A stretch of 64,000 bases of DNA from Pseudomonadota bacterium (GTDB lineage Bacteria; Pseudomonadota; Gammaproteobacteria; UBA5335). Position numbers and translations under genes: made by a program. The notes beneath the pieces are model-generated. The model saw only the letters and a list, made by a program, of their open reading frames with translations. It was not told where the DNA came from and made no database searches. Below are positions 9,187 to 17,940 of the stretch, one piece after another. Each line of letters begins with the position of its first letter. Position 1 is the stretch's first letter. Where the stretch lies: NCBI GenBank assembly GCA_002862435.1, contig PKDC01000012.1:1-64000 (forward strand), given 5' to 3'.

Positions 9187-9914
9187 AGAAGACACTGCTT
9201 GCGATCGTTGCTGCCGCTCTGTTTTGCACGCTGCCTGCCGCGCAGGCGCAGTGGGCGGTGATTGACCCGACCAACCTGATGCAAAACACGCTGACCGCGA
9301 TCCGCACGCTGGAGCAGATCAACAACCAGGTGCGGCAGCTTCAGAACGAAGCGCAGATGCTCATCAACCAGGCGCGCAATCTGACGAGCCTCGACTACAA
9401 CGTGGTCAACCGGCTGCGCTCGACGCTGGCGACCACCGAACGCCTGATCGCCGAGGCGCAGGGTCTGGCCTACGACGTGGCGAGCATGGACCGGGAGTTC
9501 GCCCGGCTGTACCCGCAAGAGTATGCCGCCACCGTCAGCGGCGACCGCATGGCGCAGGACGCGCGTGAGCGCTGGCGCCACACGCTCGACGGCCTGCACA
9601 CCGCGATGCGGATGCAGGCACAGGTGTCGCAGAACCTTGGTGAAGACGAAGGCGTGCTGGCCGATCTGGTGGGCCAGAGCCAGTCGGCCACCGGCGCGCT
9701 GCAAGCAGCGCAGGCGACCAACCAGTTGCTGGCCTTGCAGGCCAAGCAAGCGATCCAGTCTCAGCAGCTCCAGTTGACGCAGGACCGCGCCGCGTCGCTG
9801 GAGCTGGCGCGGCAGGCGGCGGCCACCGAACGTGCCCGCGAAGTGCGGCGGCGATTTCACGGCGAGGGCACGCCCTACACGCCGCAGACCGTGCCGTTCT
9901 ACGGCGGCGACTGA
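9183..9914 (+). CDS. trbJ: TrbJ, VirB5-type secreted conjugation protein
   Basis: A 243-residue protein starting at the ATG overlapping the trbE stop. It has a clear Sec signal peptide (MKKTLLAIVAAALFC, cleavage likely after A-Q-A near residue 22). The mature protein is almost all helical and Gln-rich, as in TrbJ/VirB5 minor pilus-tip proteins. The C-terminus ends in a basic stretch and a Y-T-P-Q-T-V-P-F-Y segment. Gene order is standard. Confidence 0.9.
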   Translation: MKKTLLAIVAAALFCTLPAAQAQWAVIDPTNLMQNTLTAIRTLEQINNQVRQLQNEAQMLINQARNLTSLDYNVVNRLRSTLATTERLIAEAQGLAYDVASMDREFARLYPQEYAATVSGDRMAQDARERWRHTLDGLHTAMRMQAQVSQNLGEDEGVLADLVGQSQSATGALQAAQATNQLLALQAKQAIQSQQLQLTQDRAASLELARQAAATERAREVRRRFHGEGTPYTPQTVPFYGGD

Positions 9915-9925
9915 GGGCACGCGCC

Positions 9926-11254
9926 ATGAACGACATCTCGGTGATCGACCGCTTCCTCATCGTCTTCTCCACTTACATCGACTCGGGCTTCGGTCTGCTG
10001 GGTGGCGAGGTCGCGTTCCTCACCGCCACCTTGATCGTGATCGACATGACCATCGCGGGTCTCTATTGGGCGATGAGTCACGCCACCGGCCAGGGCGAGG
10101 ACGTGATCGCCAAGCTGATCCGCAAGGTGCTCTACATCGGCGCTTTCGCCTACATCATCGGCAACTTCAACTGGCTGGCGAGCATCTTGTTCCGCTCGTT
10201 CGCGGGGCTGGGTTTGATGGCGTCGGGTTCCACGATCTCGCAGGCCGAGTTCCTGCAACCCGGCCGGCTGGCCAAGGTGGGCGTCGATGCCGCCGCGCCG
10301 ATCCTCGAACAGATCAGCGACATGGCGGGCTTCCCCGAGGTGTTCGTGAACATGACTCCCATAGTGGTCATGTTCCTGGCCTGGCTGGTGGTGATCGTCA
10401 CGTTCTTCGTGCTGGCGATCCAGCTTTTCATCACGCTGATCGAGTTCAAGCTGACGACGCTCGCCGGCTTCGTGCTGGTGCCGTTCGCGCTGTGGAACAA
10501 GACCGCGTTCCTGGCCGAGAAGGTGCTGGGCAACGTGGTGTCCTCCGGCATCAAGGTGCTGGTGCTGGCGGTGATCGTCGGTATCGGCACCGGCCTGTTC
10601 GCCGAATTTCAGGTCGCGCCGGATGAACCCTCCATCGACCACGCGCTGGTCATCATGCTGGCGTCCCTCTCGCTGCTGGCGCTCGGGATCTTCGGGCCGG
10701 GTATTGCTACCGGCCTGGTGTCCGGCTCGCCGCAGCTCGGCGCCGGTGCGATGGCGGGTGCCACGCTCGGCGCGGCCGGTACGGCTGTCGCGGTGGGCGC
10801 GGTGGCCACGGGTGTGGGTGGTGCCGTCGCGGCCGGTGCGCGCATGACGCCCGGCGCTGCCCGCATGGCCGTCGGCGGCGCACGTTCGATGGCATCGACC
10901 GCCAGCAGCGCTAGGTCCGCCTTCCAGGCAGGTTCCGCCGGTGCTGGCGGTGGCCTCAGGGGCGCAGCGGTAGGTCTCGGCAACGTCGCCCGGACCGGTG
11001 CGCATTCGCTGAAGACGCGTGCCGCTGCCGCCATCAATCCCGATGCTTCCACAGGCAGCGCTGCTACCGGCTCGCCCGCTCAGGGCAGCGCGGAGGCCGC
11101 GACCGCCAACACCGGACAACCCGCGTGGGCCAGCCGCCTGCAACGTCGCCAGCAGCTCACCCATGCCGCCACCACCGTCGCACACACGCTGCGCGGCGGC
11201 GACGGCGGAGGCTCGGGCAGCGGCCCCAGCCTGCGCGACCCATCGAACTCATAA
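9926..11254 (+). CDS. trbL: TrbL, VirB6-type polytopic membrane protein
   Basis: A 442-residue inner-membrane channel component. Five or six hydrophobic segments fill about residues 15-270. The remaining third is Ala/Gly/Ser-rich and low in complexity (runs such as A-G-A-M-A-G-A-T-L-G-A-A-G), a known feature of TrbL tails and not a sign of damage. It lies 11 bp after trbJ and 12 bp before trbF. Confidence 0.92.
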   Translation: MNDISVIDRFLIVFSTYIDSGFGLLGGEVAFLTATLIVIDMTIAGLYWAMSHATGQGEDVIAKLIRKVLYIGAFAYIIGNFNWLASILFRSFAGLGLMASGSTISQAEFLQPGRLAKVGVDAAAPILEQISDMAGFPEVFVNMTPIVVMFLAWLVVIVTFFVLAIQLFITLIEFKLTTLAGFVLVPFALWNKTAFLAEKVLGNVVSSGIKVLVLAVIVGIGTGLFAEFQVAPDEPSIDHALVIMLASLSLLALGIFGPGIATGLVSGSPQLGAGAMAGATLGAAGTAVAVGAVATGVGGAVAAGARMTPGAARMAVGGARSMASTASSARSAFQAGSAGAGGGLRGAAVGLGNVARTGAHSLKTRAAAAINPDASTGSAATGSPAQGSAEAATANTGQPAWASRLQRRQQLTHAATTVAHTLRGGDGGGSGSGPSLRDPSNS

Positions 11255-11266
11255 GGAGAACCTGCC

Positions 11267-11971
11267 ATGCGATTCAAACGACCGCAGGTACGCTACGCCG
11301 ACACACCGCAGCCGGCCACGCCGTACCAGGCCGCCGAACAGGTATGGGACGAGCGCATCGGCTCGGCCCGTTCACAAGCGAAGAACTGGCGGCTGATGGC
11401 CTTTGGCTGCCTCACACTCGCGTTGCTGATGGCCGGCGGCCTTGTGTGGCGCTCAGCGCAGTCCATCGTCACGCCCTACGTGGTGGAGGTGGACCACGGC
11501 GGGCAGGTCCGCGCTGTGGGCGAGGCCGCCACGCCGTACCGGCCCAACGATGCGCAGGCCGCGCATCACCTCGCGCGCTTCGTCACGCTGGTGCGCTCGC
11601 TGTCCATCGACCCGATCGTGGTGCGGCAGAACTGGCTGGATGCCTACGACTACACCACCGACCGCGGCGCAGCCGTGCTCAATGACTACGCGCGCGTCAA
11701 CGATCCCTTCGCGCGCATCGGCCGGGAAACGGTGACGGTACAGGTCAACAGCGTCGTGCGCGCAAGCGGTGAGTCATTTCAGGTGCGGTGGACGGAGCGC
11801 CGCTACGTCAACGGCGCAGCGGCGGGACTGGAGCGCTGGACGGCGGTGGTCTCCATCGTGCTGCAAACGCCGCGCACCGAGGAGCGGCTGCGCCGCAATC
11901 CCTTGGGCATCTACATCAACGGCTTGTCGTGGAGCCGGGAACTCGACTCGATCGAAGGAGACAGGCCATGA
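11267..11971 (+). CDS. trbF: TrbF, VirB8-type inner-membrane scaffold
   Basis: A 234-residue bitopic protein: a cytoplasmic N-terminus, one membrane segment (about 45-65, M-A-F-G-C-L-T-L-A-L-L-M-A-G-G) and a periplasmic VirB8-like domain that assembles the channel. Length is normal. The ATG has a strong Shine-Dalgarno (AAGGAGAA), and the stop overlaps trbG. Confidence 0.92.
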   Translation: MRFKRPQVRYADTPQPATPYQAAEQVWDERIGSARSQAKNWRLMAFGCLTLALLMAGGLVWRSAQSIVTPYVVEVDHGGQVRAVGEAATPYRPNDAQAAHHLARFVTLVRSLSIDPIVVRQNWLDAYDYTTDRGAAVLNDYARVNDPFARIGRETVTVQVNSVVRASGESFQVRWTERRYVNGAAAGLERWTAVVSIVLQTPRTEERLRRNPLGIYINGLSWSRELDSIEGDRP

Positions 11972-12957
11972 AACCGTCTTTGCGCTTTTACGCTGTTGCA
12001 CTGATTGCCGTCACGCTGGCGGGCTGCGCCACGCCGCGCAAGCCGCCGACCATCACGCTAGACGAGCTGGTGCAGGCGCAGCCCCTGCCCGAACCACCCC
12101 TGCCGGTGGAAGTGGTCGCTGTGCCGGAGCCCTTGCCGCTGCCGGGACAGTTGATGCCGCTGCCGGTGCAGGACGAGAAGCCGCCGACGCCCGAGCCGGA
12201 AGACGCGCGCGAGCGCGTATCCCTCGCCAACGCGGAAGCACGCATGGCGCCCACACGCGAAGGCTACATCAACGCTATTCAGGTCTGGCCTTTCACCGAC
12301 GGCGCGCTCTATCAGGTCTATACCAGTCCAGGCCGCGTGACGATGATCGCCTTGCAGCCCGGCGAGGAACTGGTGACGGTCGCCGCCGGCGACACGGTAC
12401 GCTGGATCGTCGGCGACACCTCCAGCGGCGGCGGTGACGAGCTGCGCGTCAACGTGCTGGTGAAGCCCACCCGCACCGGACTGAAGACCAACCTGGTCAT
12501 CACCACCAACCGCAGGACGTACCTGATCGAGCTGACCTCGACCGAGAGGGCGTGGATGGCGTCGGTGTCCTGGGACTATCCGCGCGACCGCATGCTCGCC
12601 TTGCAGCGACAGTCGCAAGCAGCACAAAGCACCGCGCCGATCGATACGGGCCTGACACTGGAGAACATCCGCTTCCGCTACGCGATCAGCGGCAGCAATG
12701 CGTCGTGGAAGCCGCTGCGCGCCTTCGACGATGGCGAGAAGGTCTACATCCAGTTCCCGGCCGGCATCGCGCAGGGTGAATTACCTCCGCTGTTCGTGAT
12801 CGGCGCGCAGGGTGACGGCCAGCTCGTGAACTACCGCTTCCGGTCGCCGTACTACATCGTGGACCGGCTGTTCGGCGCCGCCGAACTGCGCCTGGGCGGC
12901 GACAAGGGCGACGTGGTGCGCATCGAGCGCACGGATGGCATCGCGCGGAGGAACTGA
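11968..12957 (+). CDS. trbG: TrbG, VirB9-type outer-membrane channel lipoprotein
   Basis: A 329-residue protein starting at the ATG overlapping the trbF stop. It has a lipoprotein signal (L-A-G-C, Cys near residue 18), a proline-rich linker (about 25-75) and the VirB9 beta-domain, ending in the C-terminal channel-complex lobe (V-D-R-L-F-G-A-A-E-L-R-L-G). It forms the outer core of the secretion channel with TrbI. It ends 2 bp before trbI. Confidence 0.92.
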   Translation: MKPSLRFYAVALIAVTLAGCATPRKPPTITLDELVQAQPLPEPPLPVEVVAVPEPLPLPGQLMPLPVQDEKPPTPEPEDARERVSLANAEARMAPTREGYINAIQVWPFTDGALYQVYTSPGRVTMIALQPGEELVTVAAGDTVRWIVGDTSSGGGDELRVNVLVKPTRTGLKTNLVITTNRRTYLIELTSTERAWMASVSWDYPRDRMLALQRQSQAAQSTAPIDTGLTLENIRFRYAISGSNASWKPLRAFDDGEKVYIQFPAGIAQGELPPLFVIGAQGDGQLVNYRFRSPYYIVDRLFGAAELRLGGDKGDVVRIERTDGIARRN

Positions 12958-12959
12958 CC

Positions 12960-14255
12960 ATGAGCCAAGACGATTCCGCGGACATGCCTCGCACCGCACC
13001 GAAGCTGGCACCGGAACAAGTCGCCCTGCGGGCGCAGCCGCGTCCGGTCACGCGGTTGAACCGGCGCATGCTGGCGATTCTGGTCGGCAGCGTGGCAACC
13101 GCAGTATTGGGCGCAACGCTCTGGTCGCTGCAAGCGCCGCAGCGTCGTGGCGCAGGCGAGTCAGCTGAACTGTACAACGTCGATCGCGTCTCGCGCTCCG
13201 AAGGGCTGGCGCAGTTACCCGCCGACTATTCGCAACTACCGCCGACTGTGCCATCGCTGCCGCCGGAGCTGGGCGAACCGTTACCCGGCGACCTCGGCGC
13301 GCCGATCCTTCGCGCCGAGCAGCGGGCGCAGGATTACTCACAACCGGGCTATGATCCGGCAGAGGCCGAGCGCCTGGCGCGGCTCAAGGAGGCCGAGGAA
13401 GCGGCGGCTTCGTCCGTGTTCTTCAGCACGGGCCGACAGCGCGCCACCGTAGCCTCTCCCACTCAGAACATGGCAGGGCCGCCACCGCTGACCGGACTGG
13501 CTGGCTTCGACCCGCTGGCCGCCGGGCCGGCTTCGACGGCTGCGCAGCCTGCCGATCCTACTGCCGTGCAGAACCGGCAGGACCAGAAGGAAGCGTTTCT
13601 GAGCAATGCCGGTTCTACGCAAACCCGTAATTCTGGCAACTTGCAACTGCCGGCCTCACCGTACCAGGTGATGGCTGGCACGGTGATCGCGGGCGCACTG
13701 GTGACGGGCATCAAATCCGATCTGCCGGGCGACGTGATCGCCACAGTGACCGAGCCGGTCTACGACACGGCCACCGGCCACCATCTGCTGATCCCGCAGG
13801 GCTCGCGCATCCTGGGCCGCTACAACAGCCAGGTCAGCTACGGGCAGACCCGAGTCCAGATGATGTGGCACCGGCTGATCCTACCGGACACTTCATCAAG
13901 CCAGCTCGACAACCTCGTGGGCACCGACCCGGCCGGCTACGCGGGCCTAGAGGATGGTGTCGATTGGCATTGGGACCGGGTCTTCGCTGGCGCAGTGCTG
14001 ACTACTCTGCTGGGTGTCGGCGCCGAGCTGGCCGCCCCGGAGAATCGCCAGGACGGCGATCGCGTCATCGTCGCCGGCCGCGACAGCGTGCAGGACAGCG
14101 TGAACCAGATCGGTCAGGAAATGACCCGCCGCAACATGAACATCCAGCCCACGCTGACGGCTCGCCCCGGCCTGCCGGTGCGCATCATCGTCAACCGGGA
14201 TCTGGTGCTGCGGCCGTACCAGCCGCTGTTCTTCCAGAGAGGATCATCGCAATGA
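12960..14255 (+). CDS. trbI: TrbI, VirB10-type channel protein
   Basis: A 431-residue protein with one N-terminal membrane helix (about 38-58), a proline-rich periplasmic spacer, and a C-terminal VirB10 domain from about residue 225 (M-A-G-T-V-I-A-G-A-L-V-T-G-I, then L-I-P-Q-G-S-R-I-L-G-R-Y). It spans the envelope and gates the pore. Its stop overlaps the DUF2274 gene by 4 bp. Confidence 0.94.
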   Translation: MSQDDSADMPRTAPKLAPEQVALRAQPRPVTRLNRRMLAILVGSVATAVLGATLWSLQAPQRRGAGESAELYNVDRVSRSEGLAQLPADYSQLPPTVPSLPPELGEPLPGDLGAPILRAEQRAQDYSQPGYDPAEAERLARLKEAEEAAASSVFFSTGRQRATVASPTQNMAGPPPLTGLAGFDPLAAGPASTAAQPADPTAVQNRQDQKEAFLSNAGSTQTRNSGNLQLPASPYQVMAGTVIAGALVTGIKSDLPGDVIATVTEPVYDTATGHHLLIPQGSRILGRYNSQVSYGQTRVQMMWHRLILPDTSSSQLDNLVGTDPAGYAGLEDGVDWHWDRVFAGAVLTTLLGVGAELAAPENRQDGDRVIVAGRDSVQDSVNQIGQEMTRRNMNIQPTLTARPGLPVRIIVNRDLVLRPYQPLFFQRGSSQ

Positions 14256-14509
14256 ACACGAACAAGCTGCGGCTCGGCCCTCTGCCCAAGAGCGAGACCG
14301 TCAAGCTGACATTCGCGTGTCCGGCCAGCCTGAAGGCTGACCTTGACCGCTACGCCACGCTGCACACGCAGACTTACGGCGAGGCGGTCGATGCGGTGAC
14401 GCTGATCCCGCACATGCTGGAAGCGTTCATCGCACGGGATCGGGGATTCAGGAAAGGGATGGCCGCGAAAGCGCCACCAGCGCCCCGGCGCGACGCGCCG
14501 CCGACATAG
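14252..14509 (+). CDS. DUF2274 protein, last gene of the conjugation operon
   Basis: An 85-residue protein starting at the ATG overlapping the trbI stop. It has the DUF2274 pattern: L-R-L-G-P-L-P-K at the N-terminus, then V-K-L-T-F-A-C-P-A-S-L-K-A-D-L-D-R-Y-A and L-I-P-H-M-L-E-A-F-I-A-R-D. Such genes sit after trbI in Tn4371-type elements. The fold may be ribbon-helix-helix-like, but no function is established. A hairpin terminator follows 13 bp after the stop. Confidence 0.8.
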   Translation: MNTNKLRLGPLPKSETVKLTFACPASLKADLDRYATLHTQTYGEAVDAVTLIPHMLEAFIARDRGFRKGMAAKAPPAPRRDAPPT

Positions 14510-14522
14510 GCGGCGACTCACT

Positions 14523-14549
14523 AAGGCGCAGGTCAGTGACCTGCGCCTT
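14523..14549 (+). terminator. Rho-independent-type hairpin after the trb operon
   Basis: A perfect 12-bp stem (AAGGCGCAGGTC / GACCTGCGCCTT) with a 3-base loop, followed by CGCTTTTC. Placed right after the last transfer gene, it most likely ends the traG-trb transcript. Confidence 0.75.
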
Positions 14550-14739
14550 CGCTTTTCTGGGCTATGGCTCGCGGGAGCCTTGTCATATCATTTGCACGGA
14601 CATTGCCGGACGCTTGCTCGGCTACGCCGAGACCCGCAACCGCCTTGCTCCTATGTGGCTCCCAGCTTGCAAGAGCAGGTATGTGCTAGAAGCTGGCATA
14701 GAAGCCAAAATCCTTGTCCCATATAGACTTAGGTGTTTT

Positions 14740-14777
14740 GCCTGTCAGCAGAGAATTCTTGACAGGCGACATTTTTT
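14740..14777 (+). terminator. Hairpin plus T-run just before a small ORF
   Basis: GCCTGTCA (14740-14747) pairs with TGACAGGC (14760-14767). After GACA come six T residues that abut an ATG at 14778. It may be a terminator, an attenuator of the downstream ORF and diguanylate cyclase, or part of the element's end. The 230 bp before it (14550-14739) hold no gene I can support. Confidence 0.45.
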
Positions 14778-14933
14778 ATGGCCCGTAGACCAACTATGAT
14801 GAAACCGCACGTACAGGCATTGATGATGGGCCGAGTCAACTGCAATGAAGCTATGACAAACGCCACGCATGAATGGCGACGTGAGTATTCGGAATATATT
14901 GAACGCTTTGCCAAGGACGGGCGGGGACGATGA
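14778..14933 (+). CDS. Small ORF (51 codons) coupled to the diguanylate cyclase
   Basis: The ORF runs ATG 14778 to TGA 14931-14933. The predicted peptide is basic and hydrophilic, with M-A-R-R-P-T-M-M-K-P-H-V at the start, then C-N-E-A and W-R-R-E-Y-S-E-Y-I-E-R-F. The stop lies 4 bp before the GGDEF gene ATG, so the two may be co-translated. I do not recognise a family. The composition looks like a real protein, but the length gives little statistical support. It could also be a leader peptide. Confidence 0.35.
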   Translation: MARRPTMMKPHVQALMMGRVNCNEAMTNATHEWRREYSEYIERFAKDGRGR

Positions 14934-14937
14934 TCCA

Positions 14938-16224
14938 ATGACCAATTGCCCTGTGCGTCAGCGACTTGCTGACTCTTCCCTCGCCCTCTCAAGCCCTTGT
15001 GCTGACACGCCGGCACATCTGAGGCGCAAATCGCGGATTGCTCGCCAAGCTGCGCTGGCAAGCACCCTGTTCTGGGGCATGGTGGGCTTGCTGTCTGTTC
15101 TGGCCCATGATCTGGGCCTTACCCGCCTCACCATGGGCGACATCGCACCGCTGATCCTTTCAGGCATGGGGACTGCTCTGCTGATCCAACCTTTTCTTCA
15201 GCCCAGGCTGCTGCGCTGGTTTCCCCTTCCACTACCGTGGATCACCTTGCTCGTTACCGGCATTCAACTCGGCCTGATGCTCCAGTTCATCCGCCTGGAC
15301 CAGTACGGTTATCTGGCCGCCTTTGGCTGTCTGCTGGGTCTGGTGACCATGCAATGTTATCTGGGAATGAATTTCGGCGGCCGCGCCAGCTTGCTCACGG
15401 GCGTCGTGGTGACCCTGCTCGTCCATGGCCTCTATGTTGCCGTGGGAGGCGAGGACAGCCTGCTCCGACCGGAACAGGAATTCTTGTTTGTGGTCAGCGC
15501 GCTGGCCATCACCGCCGTGATGGCGATGGCCAACGGCTTTCAGCGCCGTCGTCGTGAGCACTTGGCACAACTCTACAAACAACAGGCGGAACAGAACCGC
15601 CTGATCAGGGAGCAAAAACTGGCCCTGGACCTGCGCTCTCGCGAGTTAATACGAGCCAACGACAGCCTGCGCCAGGTTTCCCTGTCGGATGGCCTCACGG
15701 GCGTGGCGAATCGCCGCTGTCTCGACGAAACCCTGGGCCGGGAATGGCTCCGGCATGTGCGGAGCATCACAGCGGGCCAACGCAGCAGCGATCCGGCAGA
15801 ACACAACGGCCTTGCCCTGCTGCTGATCGATATCGACGCTTTCAAGGCCTATAACGACCGCTACGGCCACAGTGCCGGCGATGAATGTCTGCGGCAGGTT
15901 GCCGGCGCCATCCGCCGTGCAACGCTGCGCCTGAACGATCTCACTGCGCGGTACGGGGGAGAGGAATTCGCGGTGCTGCTGCCAGACACCGCGATCGAAG
16001 GCGCCGAACAGGTGGCTCGACGCATCATGGCGAACATCCAGGCGCTGGATATCGCTCATGATGACTCGCCGGTCGCGCCTCGCATCACGGTGAGCCTCGG
16101 GATTGCCCACGTGGGCAATGAAACGCAGATAGAGGCGGCAGCCCTATTGAAACTGGCCGACCAAGCGCTCTATCAAGCCAAGAACCAGGGTCGCAACCGC
16201 ATCATGGTGCACGCCCTGGCCTGA
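14938..16224 (+). CDS. Membrane-bound diguanylate cyclase (GGDEF)
   Basis: A 428-residue protein. About six hydrophobic segments (residues 41-200) form an N-terminal sensor, followed by a helical linker and a GGDEF domain. The catalytic loop is Y-G-G-E-E-F (339-344). R-L-N-D (331-334), five residues upstream, is the product-inhibition I-site. D-I-D-A-F-K (298-303) carries the metal Asp. It should make cyclic di-GMP from GTP. The start at 14938 is chosen over an upstream in-frame ATG at 14869 because the latter would run through the small ORF. It lies just right of the transfer module, so it may be last cargo or first chromosomal gene. Confidence 0.9.
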   Translation: MTNCPVRQRLADSSLALSSPCADTPAHLRRKSRIARQAALASTLFWGMVGLLSVLAHDLGLTRLTMGDIAPLILSGMGTALLIQPFLQPRLLRWFPLPLPWITLLVTGIQLGLMLQFIRLDQYGYLAAFGCLLGLVTMQCYLGMNFGGRASLLTGVVVTLLVHGLYVAVGGEDSLLRPEQEFLFVVSALAITAVMAMANGFQRRRREHLAQLYKQQAEQNRLIREQKLALDLRSRELIRANDSLRQVSLSDGLTGVANRRCLDETLGREWLRHVRSITAGQRSSDPAEHNGLALLLIDIDAFKAYNDRYGHSAGDECLRQVAGAIRRATLRLNDLTARYGGEEFAVLLPDTAIEGAEQVARRIMANIQALDIAHDDSPVAPRITVSLGIAHVGNETQIEAAALLKLADQALYQAKNQGRNRIMVHALA

Positions 16225-16254
16225 CAGGCCTGCGCAAATGCGGCGTTTTTCCAT

Positions 16255-17874
16255 TCAGGCCGCCCAGTACTGGCGCAGTCCTCGCCAATCCAGGCGGGCG
16301 GCTTTCAGGCCCAGTTCTCCCAGCACCGCATCCGCCGCGTTTTGCCCGGTTTCACAGCCGCATTCCATGAAACCCTGCGCCTCGACCGAACAATGCTCGC
16401 CGGCAAACTGCAAACGACCCACCGGCTCGGCGATGGCGCCGCCGAATCCTGTCCAGTCTCCCGGCCGCAGACACAGGTAACTGCCCTGTGTCCAGGGATG
16501 ACTGGGCCAGTGGAAACGCGCTTCCCGCATACCGATGCGTTGCGCTGCAATCCCGGGATACAGCCGGTCCAGATCCGCCACGGCCCGTTCGGCCTGATCA
16601 GCGGCGCTGCCCTGACCGATGTCGATTCCGTGCTGCCCGCCGACGAAGTTGGTCAGGATGCCCGTAGGGCCGGCCTGCATGCGGCTGGTTTCCCAACTGG
16701 ACTGGTAGGACAGATCGGAGAAGCTGCTGCCATCGGAGGCCGTCGACTCGCGCCAGATCCGTCGGGCAAAGCCGATCATCAACTTGGCGTTGGTGCCGCA
16801 GGCGAGTTCGGCGATGGCGCGGCGCTTGATGACCGGCAGATCCAGCTTCAGGTCGACCTGACGCAGCGTGGTCACCGGCAAGGTCAGGACCACATGGGAA
16901 GCGGTCACCTCCGAGCTGACGCCATTGCGCCGCAGGCTCAACCGATACGCACCGGCGGCGGATTGGCGGAGCGATTCCAGCACTGCGCCGGTTTCAATCA
17001 CGCTGCCCAGCCGCCGACCCAGTTCCTGGGTCACCAAATCATTGCCGCCGCGCACATGAAAGCGCTCGTCGCTCTCCCCGAACACGCGGAAGGGATCGGG
17101 TTCGGCGGAGATAAAGGTCAACAGGTTGAGGGCGGATTGCTGTTCCGGCTCCAGGCCCATCTCGGTGGTGTAGGCCACGGCGAGCAGGCTGCGGATCCAA
17201 CCGGAAATGCCGTGTCGGTCGAACCAGTCACTCAGGCTTTCGCGATCCAGCGCTGCGGCGTTCTGCGGGGTATGGTAGGTGATGTCACCCTCGCCCAGGG
17301 TCGCAAGATCGCGCTCGATGGCTGCCGCAATCGGGAAGAAAGCCTCGATCACTTCCTGCTCGGAACGCCGGTGCCCCTCGAAAAACCACACAGCGCGTGC
17401 CAGCTCCGGCTGATCCTGCTCAAAATCATCCAGGGCAAGCCCCAATTCGGCGGCAAGCGAGCGCAAATGCCGATGACCGCTGTCGATCAATTCACCGCCC
17501 AGTTCGGCCACCTGGCCGTCGGCGAAGTGGTTGCGCAGACTCAGGATGCGTCCGCCGATGCGGTTCTGGGCCTCGAAGAGCCGCACCTTGACCCCGGCTT
17601 GGACAAGCCGATGGGCGGCTGTCAAACCGGCAATTCCCGCACCGATCACGACCACATCGGCGGCGCCGGGGCGCTGCAGCGCCAGCGGTACACACGCCGT
17701 GGCGGCGCCCGCCAGGGCCAGTGTCGAGGTCAACAGAAATTCCCGGCGGCTGCGCAGGGCCGCCGTTTCCTGCCAGCGGGTCACCACCGCATCGGCGTCA
17801 AGACCGCCGCGATGGCCTGCGCGCGCCAATCGCAGCGCACGCTGCACCGTCTTGAACAAGGGTGTTCCGGCCAT
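16255..17874 (-). CDS. Flavin amine oxidase family protein, Tat-exported
   Basis: A 539-residue flavoprotein. The ATG at 17874 has a strong upstream GGGGGGAG. A twin-arginine motif S-R-R-E-F-L-L lies near residues 42-48, unusually far in, followed by a hydrophobic stretch and a Cys (A-A-T-A-C, residue 61), possibly a Tat lipoprotein site. The FAD-binding motif V-I-G-A-G-I-A-G-L is at about 76-84. The C-terminal W-T-Q-G-S-Y-L and F-A-G-E-H-C-S are the conserved FAD-contact motifs of amine oxidases. It acts outside the cytoplasm on an unknown amine. It is last in a minus-strand run with the transaldolase 66 bp upstream. Confidence 0.85.
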   Translation of the reverse strand: MAGTPLFKTVQRALRLARAGHRGGLDADAVVTRWQETAALRSRREFLLTSTLALAGAATACVPLALQRPGAADVVVIGAGIAGLTAAHRLVQAGVKVRLFEAQNRIGGRILSLRNHFADGQVAELGGELIDSGHRHLRSLAAELGLALDDFEQDQPELARAVWFFEGHRRSEQEVIEAFFPIAAAIERDLATLGEGDITYHTPQNAAALDRESLSDWFDRHGISGWIRSLLAVAYTTEMGLEPEQQSALNLLTFISAEPDPFRVFGESDERFHVRGGNDLVTQELGRRLGSVIETGAVLESLRQSAAGAYRLSLRRNGVSSEVTASHVVLTLPVTTLRQVDLKLDLPVIKRRAIAELACGTNAKLMIGFARRIWRESTASDGSSFSDLSYQSSWETSRMQAGPTGILTNFVGGQHGIDIGQGSAADQAERAVADLDRLYPGIAAQRIGMREARFHWPSHPWTQGSYLCLRPGDWTGFGGAIAEPVGRLQFAGEHCSVEAQGFMECGCETGQNAADAVLGELGLKAARLDWRGLRQYWAA

Positions 17875-17940
17875 TCGTCTCCCCCCGATCGGCACCTGAA
17901 ACGACAGAATCACATGCTGGCGCACACGCCAGACTTAGCT

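Noticed and set aside
14536-14799. 87-codon plus-strand frame after the trb terminator
   Set aside because: It begins inside the terminator stem, has no ribosome site or family features, and overlaps the better 51-codon ORF in another frame.
14510-14940. Tn4371-type attR core TTTTTCAT
   Set aside because: Not present in this stretch on either strand; only a partial likeness (TTTTTTATG) occurs, so no attachment site is annotated.
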